A DNA stretch of 64,000 nt from Pseudomonadales bacterium (lineage in GTDB: Bacteria; Pseudomonadota; Gammaproteobacteria; Pseudomonadales; Ketobacteraceae): the NCBI GenBank assembly GCA_020062665.1, contig JAGUVW010000072.1, forward strand, positions 1 through 64,000. Reading direction: 5' to 3'. How positions within the stretch are numbered: the first letter of the stretch is position 1; each line of letters opens with the position of its first letter. Below are positions 1 to 8,638 of this stretch, piece by piece. A model generated the notes under the pieces. It was not told the DNA's origin. It was given only the letters and a program-made list of their open reading frames with translations, and did no database searches. The position numbers were made by a program, and so were the translations under genes.

Positions 1-648
1 AAGCCCTCCCGCACTGGCAGGTCAGCGGGCGGCAGCAAGTCACCCGGTGCCGGCAAAACCGGTAGCGGCCGGGGCGAAGTCCGCATCATCGGCGGGCAGT
101 GGCGTGGCCGGCGCCTGCGCTTCAGTGCCGGCGAAGGTTTACGTCCCACCCTCGACCGCTTCCGCGAAACCCTGTTCAACTGGCTGATGTACGACGTCGA
201 AGGCGCCCGCTGCCTCGACCTGTTTGCCGGCAGTGGTGCCCTGGGGTTGGAGGCGCTATCAAGAGGCGCCCAACAGGTGGACTTCGTCGATGCCAGCGCC
301 ACCGTGTGCAAGGACATCCGCGCCCACCTGCACACCCTGGGCAGCGACAAGGGCCGGGTCTGGCACAGCAGCGCCGAAGCCTGGCTCAAAACCCACACCA
401 GTCTGGGCCCCTACACCCTGATCTTCCTCGACCCGCCCTTCCACCAGGACTTGCTGCAAGTCTGCTGTCATTGGCTGGAAAAAAACGGCTATCTGGCAGA
501 CAACTGCAAGATCTATCTGGAAGCCGAAGGCAGCTTCGAGCGCAGCAAACTGCCATACAATTGGCGCGTTCTGAAGCAAAAAGACGCCAGCAATAAAGTT
601 TTTTTCCTGCTGGAACGCACCCCCTCCACCCCCGATTCCCCCGCCTGA
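1..648 (+). CDS. rsmD: 16S rRNA (guanine966-N2)-methyltransferase RsmD, 5' end outside window
   Basis: The reading frame is open from the first base, so the true start lies upstream; 215 codons are visible. The segment GEVRIIGGQWRGRRL, followed by LRPTLDRFRETLFNWL, is the conserved RsmD N-terminus. LDLFAGSGALGLEALSRGA (visible residues 72-90) is the SAM-binding motif I, and DPPF (144-147) is the N-methyltransferase catalytic motif. The family modifies G966 of 16S rRNA during 30S assembly. RsmD proteins are about 190-200 residues; the extra low-complexity Gly/Ser/Lys-rich stretch at the visible N-terminus suggests a basic extension or an unused upstream region. An ATG at 187 exists but would cut off conserved sequence. 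Confidence 0.93.
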   Translation, partial: KPSRTGRSAGGSKSPGAGKTGSGRGEVRIIGGQWRGRRLRFSAGEGLRPTLDRFRETLFNWLMYDVEGARCLDLFAGSGALGLEALSRGAQQVDFVDASATVCKDIRAHLHTLGSDKGRVWHSSAEAWLKTHTSLGPYTLIFLDPPFHQDLLQVCCHWLEKNGYLADNCKIYLEAEGSFERSKLPYNWRVLKQKDASNKVFFLLERTPSTPDSPA

Positions 649-754
649 TCAACCACCTGCACCGGCTTTGTCGAATCCGCCTCAGCCGGGGCGTCGTTGC
701 GCCCCGCCACCCCCCTACTATGCTTACAGGGATCCGCCGAGAGGTAGTCCCACC

Positions 755-2143
755 ATGTCCATTCCGCAGAAAATCGTCGAGCGCCTGAATGCCCAGGGCA
801 TTGCGTATCAAGTCATCGAGCACGTTGCGATTTCGCCCCTGCATCCCCTGTGCAGCGCCGACCAGATCCCCGCTGCCCAGATCGTGCAGGTGGCGCTGCT
901 GGAAGATGGCCTGGGCCGGGTGCAGGCCCTGCTGCCGTCGGACTGCCTGCTGGATCTGCAACGGCTCAACGATCACAAGGGCCGCAACCTCACCGCACTG
1001 AACCGTGATGCCTGCCGCCAGCTGGCCAGCAGCCTGGGCGTGGATACCCTGCCGCCCCTGCCCCTGAGCGACAGCCTGCCGCTGGCGGTGGATCGCCGCC
1101 TGCTCAAGCAACCCAACCTGTATCTGCAGATCAAGCAGAGCAACCAGTACCTGGCCCTGTCCCAGGTGGAATTCGCCAAGCTGGTGGAACAGGCCGAAAT
1201 CAGCGACTTCTGCATTCCCCTGGCCAAGCTGACCCAGCCGACGGACGACCGCAGGGCCGTGGATCAGGCAGTGCAGCAGTTCACCAGTCTGCGCATCAAG
1301 CAGCGGCTGGAACAGACCCTGGAAATGCCGCCGCTGCCGGAAACTGCCGAGCGCATCATCAAGCTGCGCATCGATCCGGATGCCGGTGTGGGCGAACTGG
1401 CAGAAGTCGTCGAGAAAGATCCGAGCCTGGCCGCCCAGGTGGTGAGCTGGGCCAGCTCCCCCTATTACGCGGCGCCGGGCGCCATTCGTTCCGTGCACGA
1501 TGCGGTGGTGCGGGTGCTGGGTTTTGATCTGGTGATCAACCTGGCGCTGGGCCTGTCGCTGTCCAAATCCATCGAACTGCCGAAAGACGGCCCCGGCGGC
1601 GTGCTGCCCTACTGGCAACAGGCGGTGTACAGCGCGAGCCTGATGGAAGGTCTGGTGAAGGCCATGCCGGCGGACTACCGCCCGTCGCTGGGGCTGGCCT
1701 ATCTATGCGGCCTGCTGTCCAACTACGGCTATCTGGTGCTGGCCCATGTGTTCCCGCCGTATTTTTCCAGCATCAACCGCTGCATCGAAGCCAATCCCCA
1801 CGTCGAGCACTTCTATGTGGACCAGCATCTGGTGAACGTGACGCGGGAAACCATCGCCAGCCAGCTGATGGAATGCTGGTCGATGCCGGACGAAGTGCTG
1901 GCCGGTTTGCGCTGGCAGCATCATCCGGAATTCAGCGGCGATTTCAGCGTGTATTCACGCCTGCTGTTCATCACCAATCAACTGCTGCGCAGTGTGGGAC
2001 TGGAGCAAGGGCCGCTGCGTCCGCTGGAAGATCAGCTGTTCACGGATCTGCATCTGAGCCGCGACGAAGCGCTCGCCGCATTGGGCAAAGTGGTGAAACA
2101 GAAAGACGAACTGATGAAGATTGCGCGCACGCTGGGTGGGTGA
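755..2143 (+). CDS. HDOD domain protein with N-terminal YbaK-like domain
   Basis: The product is 462 residues. Residues 1-150 resemble the YbaK/prolyl-tRNA-editing fold (NAQGIAYQVIEH near the start). Residues about 184-390 form an HDOD domain (EMPPLPETAERIIKL, then EVVEKDPSLAAQVVSWASSPYY and the AVVRVLGFDLV helix). HDOD is a catalytically inactive relative of HD phosphohydrolases, found in signalling proteins. The YbaK-HDOD fusion is known in Pseudomonas-type bacteria, but I can assign no process. The ATG at 755 is preferred over an upstream TTG-type extension because AGAGGT lies about 10 bases before it and the upstream residues are Pro-rich and unlike either domain. A terminator follows. 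Confidence 0.85.
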   Translation: MSIPQKIVERLNAQGIAYQVIEHVAISPLHPLCSADQIPAAQIVQVALLEDGLGRVQALLPSDCLLDLQRLNDHKGRNLTALNRDACRQLASSLGVDTLPPLPLSDSLPLAVDRRLLKQPNLYLQIKQSNQYLALSQVEFAKLVEQAEISDFCIPLAKLTQPTDDRRAVDQAVQQFTSLRIKQRLEQTLEMPPLPETAERIIKLRIDPDAGVGELAEVVEKDPSLAAQVVSWASSPYYAAPGAIRSVHDAVVRVLGFDLVINLALGLSLSKSIELPKDGPGGVLPYWQQAVYSASLMEGLVKAMPADYRPSLGLAYLCGLLSNYGYLVLAHVFPPYFSSINRCIEANPHVEHFYVDQHLVNVTRETIASQLMECWSMPDEVLAGLRWQHHPEFSGDFSVYSRLLFITNQLLRSVGLEQGPLRPLEDQLFTDLHLSRDEALAALGKVVKQKDELMKIARTLGG

Positions 2144-2169
2144 ATGTCCCGCTGAGTGCGCCGCACGCA

Positions 2170-2197
2170 AAAAGGGCAGCAGTGACGCTGCCCTTTT
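2170..2197. terminator. Bidirectional rho-independent terminator
   Basis: AAAAGGGCAGC (2170-2180) pairs perfectly with GCTGCCCTTTT (2187-2197) across a 6-base loop. A-run and T-run on the two sides allow termination in both directions, and the hairpin sits between the convergent HDOD and lipocalin genes. Confidence 0.9.
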
Positions 2198-2206
2198 CTT
2201 TTGGCT

Positions 2207-2743
2207 TCAGAACACCGGCTGTTCCGTCACGATCAATCTGTCGGTATTGAAACCGGCCACGCGCAACTGCTGCAGAATCTCGCCATACAGTTCTGCATCC
2301 ATCTGCGGCGTGCGGCTCAGCACAAACAGGGTGTAGCGCAACGGATCACTCACCACGGCGTACTGATAATTCTCCGCATCCAGAATCACGATCAGGTAAT
2401 TCGCCCACGGAAAATTCGGCACACCGGGAAATGACACTTTCAGCTTGGCGTTGGTTTTCGTATCCACCACCACTGCGTTGCCGAGAATCTCATCCAGTTC
2501 GCCATCCAGCGTGTTGAGAGTGCCCTTGTTGTACACCTGCACGCTGCCATCGGCCAGCAACGTGTATTCTGCGGTCACACCCACCAGCCCCTGATTGAAC
2601 GAGGTTTCGTAGGCCGAGATCTGGTACCACAAGCCCATGTAGCGCTCGATGTCCACGGACGGCACGGTAGGAACCGCCTTGCAGCCACCGAGCGCCACGG
2701 CCAGCAGCAGCGCCAGGGAGATTCTGATCAGGTTGGATTTCAT
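2207..2743 (-). CDS. blc: Outer-membrane lipocalin lipoprotein (Blc-like)
   Basis: The product is 178 residues, the usual size for bacterial lipocalins. The signal peptide ends in the lipobox LGGC with Cys21 as the lipidated residue; +2 is Lys, compatible with outer-membrane sorting. The lipocalin GxW motif is at G37-W39 (YMGLWYQI), and the barrel strands YLIVILDAENYQYAVVSDP and a TDRLIVT-type C-terminus match Blc. The family binds lipids or fatty acids in the periplasm. The gene lies 19 bases downstream of the DUF4397 gene on the same strand, so the two are probably cotranscribed. Confidence 0.9.
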   Translation of the reverse strand: MKSNLIRISLALLLAVALGGCKAVPTVPSVDIERYMGLWYQISAYETSFNQGLVGVTAEYTLLADGSVQVYNKGTLNTLDGELDEILGNAVVVDTKTNAKLKVSFPGVPNFPWANYLIVILDAENYQYAVVSDPLRYTLFVLSRTPQMDAELYGEILQQLRVAGFNTDRLIVTEQPVF

Positions 2744-2762
2744 GTTGGCATCCTCGCGCGCA

Positions 2763-4193
2763 TCAGTTGGTGGTCAGCACCAGCCCGAAACCGGCCGGGT
2801 CGTTGTCCACACCGTCCGGGCCCACCGCAATGGCATTGGCCACCAAGCCGTTGGTGAGCGTCACCGTGGTGTCGATCGCGATCAGCGTGCCATCGGCTGC
2901 CACGACCCGCACATCGTAATCACCGGCGGCCAGCGACAGATAACCAGTGATGTCGGCGAAAGCAAAATCCGCCAGCGCCGGCGTCACGTCGCCGTTCAGG
3001 ATCTGCTGATCGGTGACGGTGCCCGCGGCGTTCACGTACACATCCACCACACCGGCATCGGGCGCTGCATGAATCACTTTCACTCGCGCTTCGGTGGCGA
3101 TGGCGCGATTGTCATCGGCCGTCAGCAGCAGTTGCGCTGCTTCACCGTTCGAACCGCCACTGGCAATCACGGTGTAGGCCTGGCCTGCATTCAAGCCAAT
3201 ACCGGCAACGTCAATCAGCGCTGCACCGGCGCCCGTATTATTTTGTGCAACCTTCACCTGATAATCGGCTGCAGCCACCACTTCCACCGAGGTGCTGGCC
3301 GACGGAATCACATCCAGATACCCGATCGAATCGATCAGTTCCACATCGGCCAGACTCAGCGACGCGCTGCTGACAAATACTTCGGCATCGCCCACGGTGG
3401 GCGCAGCATGCACCACTTTCAGCGCAGCCGGCGTGGCCGCATCGCGAATCACACTGGAACCGCTGCCATTGTCCACCAGCAGCGCGATGGGCGCAGCGCC
3501 GGGGCCGGTGTTGGCGATCGCGGTGATCAGCAGATCGCTGCCACTGGCAAGCGGCAATCCTGTGGCACCACTGTCGAACACCACCGTGTCATCGCCTGCC
3601 AGCGTCACGCGAATACGATAGCTGCCGGCCGGCACTGTCAGTGGACCCAGGAATTCCTTGAAGGCGAAACTGCCCGCCGGTTCACCCAGTGCATCGCCCG
3701 GTGCCGTGACATGCACATCCACGGCTGGCGCAGCGGCCGCGCCGTGCACCACAGTCACCCGCACGCTGCCACTGGCCACCCGCGTATCCGGCGTGGTGAC
3801 AATAAGCGGCTCGATGCCTGCCAGCGTATTCACCGCCAGCACGTTGGTGATCAGATCGTCACGCAACGCAATATCCGCCGGGCCAATCACGGTGGCGGTG
3901 CCGCCAGGCACAATACCATCCACCTGAATGCTGTAGGTGCCGGGATTCACCGCCAGCAAGCCACTGGCGGCGGCATAGGGCACGTTGCTCAGCAGCGCGC
4001 CGCCATTGGCGAGTACATTCACATTGGGTGCGTCCGCCACCGCGTGCACCACCCGCACCTGGGCGCGGCCATCGGCTTCCGGGTTGGCGGCACGCTCGGT
4101 TGAGCGGCTGCTGTTGTTGTCATTGTCATCGTCGCAGCCGGCCATCAGGGCGATTGCAGCGGTCAGCGCCGTTAATTTCCATCCTTTGTTCAT
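2763..4193 (-). CDS. DUF4397-repeat lipoprotein
   Basis: The product is 476 residues. The ATG at 4193 has AGGTGA at good spacing, so an upstream in-frame start at 4232 is rejected. A lipobox (LMAGC) puts the lipid on Cys20, followed by three Asp residues. Four repeats begin VRVVHAVADAPNVNV, VTVVHGAAAAPAVDV, LKVVHAAPTVGDAEV and VKVIHAAPDAGVVDVYV; this is the signature of DUF4397, a beta-rich domain of surface or periplasmic proteins with no known activity. Asp at +2 is the inner-membrane retention signal in Enterobacteria, though rules differ in other groups. It shares a 157-base divergent promoter region with the histidine kinase at 4351. Confidence 0.88.
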   Translation of the reverse strand: MNKGWKLTALTAAIALMAGCDDDNDNNSSRSTERAANPEADGRAQVRVVHAVADAPNVNVLANGGALLSNVPYAAASGLLAVNPGTYSIQVDGIVPGGTATVIGPADIALRDDLITNVLAVNTLAGIEPLIVTTPDTRVASGSVRVTVVHGAAAAPAVDVHVTAPGDALGEPAGSFAFKEFLGPLTVPAGSYRIRVTLAGDDTVVFDSGATGLPLASGSDLLITAIANTGPGAAPIALLVDNGSGSSVIRDAATPAALKVVHAAPTVGDAEVFVSSASLSLADVELIDSIGYLDVIPSASTSVEVVAAADYQVKVAQNNTGAGAALIDVAGIGLNAGQAYTVIASGGSNGEAAQLLLTADDNRAIATEARVKVIHAAPDAGVVDVYVNAAGTVTDQQILNGDVTPALADFAFADITGYLSLAAGDYDVRVVAADGTLIAIDTTVTLTNGLVANAIAVGPDGVDNDPAGFGLVLTTN

Positions 4194-4350
4194 GGTGTCA
4201 CCTATTGGGTTTGCCTGATTGGGAAGAGACACCTTAATGACCCCGCCGTGAGCGCGAGGTGAACGTTTCTGCCGCCCCGTTCACGCGCTGTTCACGCCCC
4301 CGTCGCCACACTGCTACCATGCATTCACCGCCTCACCGGAGTCCGCCTGC

Positions 4351-5643
4351 GTGCAACGTCCCCGCGTCACTGCCAAGCTGCTGAAAATTTTTCTGCTGCA
4401 GATCGGTTTGATCAGCGCCGTTACCGCTGTCGGCATTTACGCCGCCGCGCTGGTGGCCGAGGATCTGCTGGTGAATCAGGCGCTGCAGGGCGAGGCGGAT
4501 TATTTCTGGCAGCGCTACCGTGCCGATGCGCAGGCCACGCTGCCCAACTCACTCAACCTGCTGGGCTATCTGGGCGATCCGGCGCAACCGGAACACACGC
4601 CCGCCTGGCTGCGGGGCCTGAGCATTGGCATGCATCGGGTAAGCCACGAAGGCCAACGCCCCATCGTGCATGTATCGCAGCAACAGGAGCGCGTTCTGTA
4701 TCTGGTGTTCGACGAGGAGCAGGTGTCGCGGCTGTCGCTGTTCTTCGGCATCGTGCCACTCACCGCCGTGCTGCTGGTGCTGTACGTGCTGGCGTTTCTG
4801 GGCTATTTCCAGGCCAAGCGCGCCCTTTCCCCCATCGTGAAACTGGCGGAGCGGGTGCAGGAAACCCAGTTCGGTGATGGCGGCCTGCAGGCGCTCGATG
4901 TCACCGATCTGCGTCACAACGCCGACATGGAAACCGATGCACTGGTGGATGCCATCGAAGGCCTGATGGAACGCAGCGCGCAGTTCATTGTGCGGGAGCG
5001 CAATTTCACCCGCTACGCCAGTCACGAACTGCGCACACCGCTGGCGGTGATCAAGGGCTCCATCGCCAATCTGCAGCAACTGCATCGGGATGAAAAAAGC
5101 CAGCGCCAGCTGCAGCGCATGGCCGCCACCGTGCAGGACATGGAAGCGCTGCTGGAAACCCTGTTGCTATTGGCGCGCGAAGAAAATCTGCAGCAGAGCG
5201 CCGAACCGATCTGCGTGAACGACATGGCTGCGCTGGTGCTGGATCAGCTGCGGGTTTCGCTGCCCCAGCCGCAGGTCGCACTGGAGCAGAAGAACAGCGC
5301 CTTGCTGCAGGTGCAGGCGCCGCAAAAGCTGCTGGGGATCGTCCTCACCAACCTGATCAGAAACGCACTCATGTACACGCCGCAGGGTCACGTGCGCATC
5401 CAGATCGACGCGCAGGGATTTTCGGTGGAGGACACCGGCATCGGCATCGCGCCGCAGGATCTGGCGCACATTTTCGATCCTTTCTACCGCGGCCAGGCGA
5501 GCAGCGAAAAAGGTTACGGTCTGGGGCTGTCAATCGTGCACAAGATCTGTCAGCAACTGGGCTGGCACATCAGCGTGCACAGTGAGCCGGAGAAGGGCAG
5601 TTGCTTTCGCGTGGACGTAACATCATTCATGCCGCCAGCTTGA
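4351..5643 (+). CDS. Sensor histidine kinase
   Basis: The product is 430 residues, read from a GTG at 4351 with CGGAG 8-9 bases upstream. Two membrane segments (about 11-33 and 128-150) bracket a short periplasmic sensor region. The dimerisation/phosphoacceptor box is FTRYASHELRTPLAV with His225. The ATPase domain has the N-box NLIRNALMYTP, G1 DTGIGIAP and G2 GYGLGLSIV. It should autophosphorylate on His225 in response to a periplasmic or membrane signal and pass phosphate to a response regulator. The likely partner is the OmpR-type regulator whose stop codon is one base away on the opposite strand, an unusual tail-to-tail arrangement. Confidence 0.9.
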   Translation: MQRPRVTAKLLKIFLLQIGLISAVTAVGIYAAALVAEDLLVNQALQGEADYFWQRYRADAQATLPNSLNLLGYLGDPAQPEHTPAWLRGLSIGMHRVSHEGQRPIVHVSQQQERVLYLVFDEEQVSRLSLFFGIVPLTAVLLVLYVLAFLGYFQAKRALSPIVKLAERVQETQFGDGGLQALDVTDLRHNADMETDALVDAIEGLMERSAQFIVRERNFTRYASHELRTPLAVIKGSIANLQQLHRDEKSQRQLQRMAATVQDMEALLETLLLLAREENLQQSAEPICVNDMAALVLDQLRVSLPQPQVALEQKNSALLQVQAPQKLLGIVLTNLIRNALMYTPQGHVRIQIDAQGFSVEDTGIGIAPQDLAHIFDPFYRGQASSEKGYGLGLSIVHKICQQLGWHISVHSEPEKGSCFRVDVTSFMPPA

Positions 5644-5644
5644 C

Positions 5645-6343
5645 TCACGGCGCCAGTTTGAAACCCTGACCCGCCAGCGTGTGCAGCAGCGGCCGGCGGA
5701 ACGGCTTGTCCACCGCGCGACGGATTTTGTAGAGATGGCTGCGCAGGGCGTCGCTGTCCGGCGGCAGATCACCCCACAGTTCCTGCTCCAGCGCTTCGCG
5801 CGTGACAACGTTAGGGGATTCCCGCATCAGGATTTTCAGGATGCGCAGACAGGTGGGCGACAGATGAATGGGTTGTCCGGCCCGCTGCACGTCCAGCGTA
5901 CCGGTGTGAAAAACCAGATCATCCACCTGCAGAATATCCGCCGCCAGTTCACCCCGACTGCGACGCAGCAATGCCACCAGCCGCGCCACCAGCTCCGGCA
6001 GATCGAATGGTTTCACCAGATAATCGTCGGCGCCGTGCTGAAAGCCTTCCAGCTTGTCCTGCAGCTGATCACGGGCGGTGAGCATGATGATGGGTGTGGT
6101 CAGCGCTTTCTCCTGGCGCAGGCGCGCGCACAGCTCGAAGCCACTGAGGCCCGGCAGCATCACATCCAGAATGATGGCGTCGTAACGTTCACGGCTCGCC
6201 AGATGCAGGCCGCTGAGGCCATCCGCCGCGAAATCGGTTTCAAAGCCGACGGTCTGCAGAAAATCCAGCACGGTTTCCGCCAGCGCCCGGTGATCTTCCA
6301 CCAGCAGCACCCGCGCATTTTTCACCGTGAGACTGGTAGTCAT
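5645..6343 (-). CDS. OmpR/PhoB-family response regulator
   Basis: The product is 232 residues. The receiver domain has the acidic pair E16-D17 (LLVEDH), the phosphoacceptor D60 (IILDVMLPG) and the DDYLVKPF lysine loop. The C-terminal winged-helix domain ends with SHLYKIRRAVDKPF and LHTLAGQGFKLAP, as in OmpR/PhoB regulators. The ATG at 6343 has a GGAG upstream; an in-frame extension to 6469 is Cys/Arg-rich and overlaps the neighbour. It lies 16 bases after the secreted-protein gene at 6360 on the same strand, so it is probably the last gene of the symporter operon. Partner kinase: the converging gene at 4351. Confidence 0.9.
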   Translation of the reverse strand: MTTSLTVKNARVLLVEDHRALAETVLDFLQTVGFETDFAADGLSGLHLASRERYDAIILDVMLPGLSGFELCARLRQEKALTTPIIMLTARDQLQDKLEGFQHGADDYLVKPFDLPELVARLVALLRRSRGELAADILQVDDLVFHTGTLDVQRAGQPIHLSPTCLRILKILMRESPNVVTREALEQELWGDLPPDSDALRSHLYKIRRAVDKPFRRPLLHTLAGQGFKLAP

Positions 6344-6359
6344 CCCTGACGCTCCACCC

Positions 6360-7199
6360 TCACGGCCCCGCGAGGCGCGAATCCTGCAACATGCGCTGGC
6401 GGGCGTTGCGGAAGGATGTCTGCAGGGATTCCTGGCACAGCGCCATGAACTGCAGGTACACCGGATCATGGTAGGTCGTGATCAGCGCCTGCACGTCCGG
6501 GCTCGGCGTGCGCTTGAACAGGTACAGATAGGCGTACACCGCGTTGCGGCTGATGCTGTCTTCCACATCGCGGCGATACTGTTGCAGCTGGGCATCGATC
6601 TGGGATTCCGAAAACGTTTCTTCCGTTTTCAGCTCGGTCACCAATGCCAGCAACTGCTTGCGCAATTCCACCTTCAGCTCGGTTTCCAGTGCGGTGTGCT
6701 GCAGGCTGTCGTCCAGTTCGGTGATCAGTTGCACCCGATGGTTGTTGGGTGCCTTTTCGTTCACCTGCACTTTGTAGGAACGCATGGCCTCGCGCACCAC
6801 GGCGTCATCCAGCTGCGCCTGCAGGGTGTGCAGAAAGCGCGTGCGCGGTGACTGCAGCAGCGCCTGCAGGCTTTGCTGCTGTTGCGGATCGAAGCGCTGT
6901 TGCAGGCGGGCGATGATGTCCGCCTGCAGCTGTTCCGGCGCCAGATAATCCAGCAGCTGTTGACGCAGGGTCTGCAGTTCCGTCGCATTGAAACCCAGCG
7001 GAGTTTTTTCCAGATTGGCCACTTCCTGCTTGATCAGCAGATCGGTCTGGGCCAGCACGGTGCTGACACCCGCCGCGTCGAGCAGTGCCTGCCAGCGCCG
7101 CGCGTCGTCGAGCGGATCGGCGGACACCGGCAGCGTGCACGCGCCCAACAACAGCAGGATCAGCAGAACCGGTTTCATGCAGCGCGCCTGGTTTTTCAT
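6360..7199 (-). CDS. Secreted helical protein of unknown function
   Basis: The product is 279 residues from ATG 7199; a second start at 7178 (MKPVLLILLL) is equally plausible. The N-terminus is a signal peptide that could be cut as a lipoprotein (LLGAC) or by signal peptidase I after PVSA. The mature part is almost wholly alpha-helical, rich in Gln/Leu/Glu, and resembles the loosely defined DUF2059-type secreted helical proteins, but I cannot identify it firmly. The ATG overlaps the stop of the symporter gene (ATGA), implying translational coupling, and the response regulator follows 16 bases later. This suggests a role linked to the transporter or its signalling. Confidence 0.75.
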   Translation of the reverse strand: MKNQARCMKPVLLILLLLGACTLPVSADPLDDARRWQALLDAAGVSTVLAQTDLLIKQEVANLEKTPLGFNATELQTLRQQLLDYLAPEQLQADIIARLQQRFDPQQQQSLQALLQSPRTRFLHTLQAQLDDAVVREAMRSYKVQVNEKAPNNHRVQLITELDDSLQHTALETELKVELRKQLLALVTELKTEETFSESQIDAQLQQYRRDVEDSISRNAVYAYLYLFKRTPSPDVQALITTYHDPVYLQFMALCQESLQTSFRNARQRMLQDSRLAGP

Positions 7200-8494
7200 C
7201 GTGTATCCGCCGCAGGATCGTTGAAGACCGTCATATCCAGCGCCTGCTCGCTGCGCGCGACGGCGCAGGTGACCGCAGCATCGCCGGTGACATTCACCAT
7301 GGTGCGACACATATCCAGAATCCGGTCGACCCCCAGAATCATGCCGATGGCTTCCACCGGCAGCCCCACCTGTCCCAGCACCATGGCCAGCGTGATCATG
7401 CCCACACCGGGCACCGCCGCCGTACCGATCGAGGCCAGCGTGGCGGTCAGAATCACCGTCAGAAAATCCCCCAGCCCCAGCTCCACGCCATAGGCGCCGG
7501 CAATAAACACCGTGGCCACACCCTGCATGATGGCCGTGCCGTCCATGTTCACCGTGGTACCCAGGGGAATGGTGAACGACGCCACCGAATTCCTCACGCC
7601 CAGGCGCTTTTCGACGATTTCGAGGGTGATGGGCATGGTGGCCGCACTGCTGGCGGTACTGAAAGCCGAGATCAGCGCCATCCACATCTTGCGCAGAAAC
7701 ATCACCGGATTCACCCGCGCCAACAGCTGCAGGATGGAGCCATACACCAGCACCACATGCAGCAGCAGGGTGAACAGCACGCAGAACACATACTTGCCCA
7801 GCCCCAGCAGAATGTTCGGCCCCTGCTCGGCAAACACCTTGGCCACCAGCACGAACACGCCATAAGGCGCCATCAGCATGATCAGGTGCACCATCTTCAT
7901 CACCACCACGTTGAGGTCGAAAAACACCTTGGTGATGCGCTGGCCGTGCTCGCCGGTATGAATGAGTGCAAGGCCCAGCAGAATGGCGAACACGATGACC
8001 TGCAGCATGTTGCCTTCGGACATGGCCTTGATGGGATTCGAGGGAAAGATGCCGATCAGCATCTCGCTCAGGGGTGGCGGCGGCGCCGGATTGAAGGCGA
8101 CGTTCTCGTCCAGGGCGATGCCCACGCCGGGCTGCACCAGCTGCGCCACCAGCAGGGCGAGCGCCACCGCCACCGCCGTGGTGGCCACATAGAGGACGAA
8201 GGTTTTGATACCCAGCCGGCCCAGGCTGCGCACTTCCTGGGTGGACGCCACGCCGCACACCAGGGACACCAGCACCAGCGGCACGATCATCAGTTTGAGG
8301 ACATTGACAAAGATCTGGCCGACGACGTGGAAGACGCCACTCACCAGATTGTCGTTCAGAAAGACACTGACAAGGGATTCGGGCCAGAGCCGGCCAACGT
8401 AATGGATGAGGATGCCGCAGGCGAACCCTGCCAGCAGGCCGATGAAAATACGCGCCGTGAGCGTGTCTTTGGTGCTTTTGTTGGCGTCCTGCAC
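7196..8494 (-). CDS. Dicarboxylate/amino-acid:cation symporter (DAACS family)
   Basis: The product is 432 residues, normal for GltP/DctA-type carriers. Diagnostic motifs are the serine-rich hairpin STASSAATMP, the NMDGT cation/substrate motif in TM7, and GVDRILDMCRTMVNVTGDA in TM8. The family imports glutamate, aspartate or C4-dicarboxylates with Na+ or H+ across the inner membrane; the substrate cannot be chosen from sequence alone. Translation probably starts at GTG 8494, with GGGG about 8 bases upstream; no in-frame ATG fits better. It is the first gene of a three-gene run with the secreted protein and the response regulator. Confidence 0.92.
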   Translation of the reverse strand: MQDANKSTKDTLTARIFIGLLAGFACGILIHYVGRLWPESLVSVFLNDNLVSGVFHVVGQIFVNVLKLMIVPLVLVSLVCGVASTQEVRSLGRLGIKTFVLYVATTAVAVALALLVAQLVQPGVGIALDENVAFNPAPPPPLSEMLIGIFPSNPIKAMSEGNMLQVIVFAILLGLALIHTGEHGQRITKVFFDLNVVVMKMVHLIMLMAPYGVFVLVAKVFAEQGPNILLGLGKYVFCVLFTLLLHVVLVYGSILQLLARVNPVMFLRKMWMALISAFSTASSAATMPITLEIVEKRLGVRNSVASFTIPLGTTVNMDGTAIMQGVATVFIAGAYGVELGLGDFLTVILTATLASIGTAAVPGVGMITLAMVLGQVGLPVEAIGMILGVDRILDMCRTMVNVTGDAAVTCAVARSEQALDMTVFNDPAADTR

Positions 8495-8638
8495 TCCATT
8501 CCCCGGAATTGGTCAAAACCCATGCAAAATAAGGCTGGACGCCAGCTTAGCAAGCGCCCGGGCGATCTGACTACCCAGGAATCAGTTTCGTCACACTTTC
8601 GCTACAAAACAAGTAACAAAGGCGGCTTATGGCGCCGC

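Noticed and set aside
2649-4103. A 484-codon + strand frame
   Set aside because: It mirrors the DUF4397 gene and has the unnatural composition of an antisense shadow in high-GC DNA.
6360-8516. A single 718-codon open frame on the - strand
   Set aside because: Its first two-thirds is an out-of-frame shadow of the symporter gene at 7196-8494; only the part from 7199 down is a real gene.
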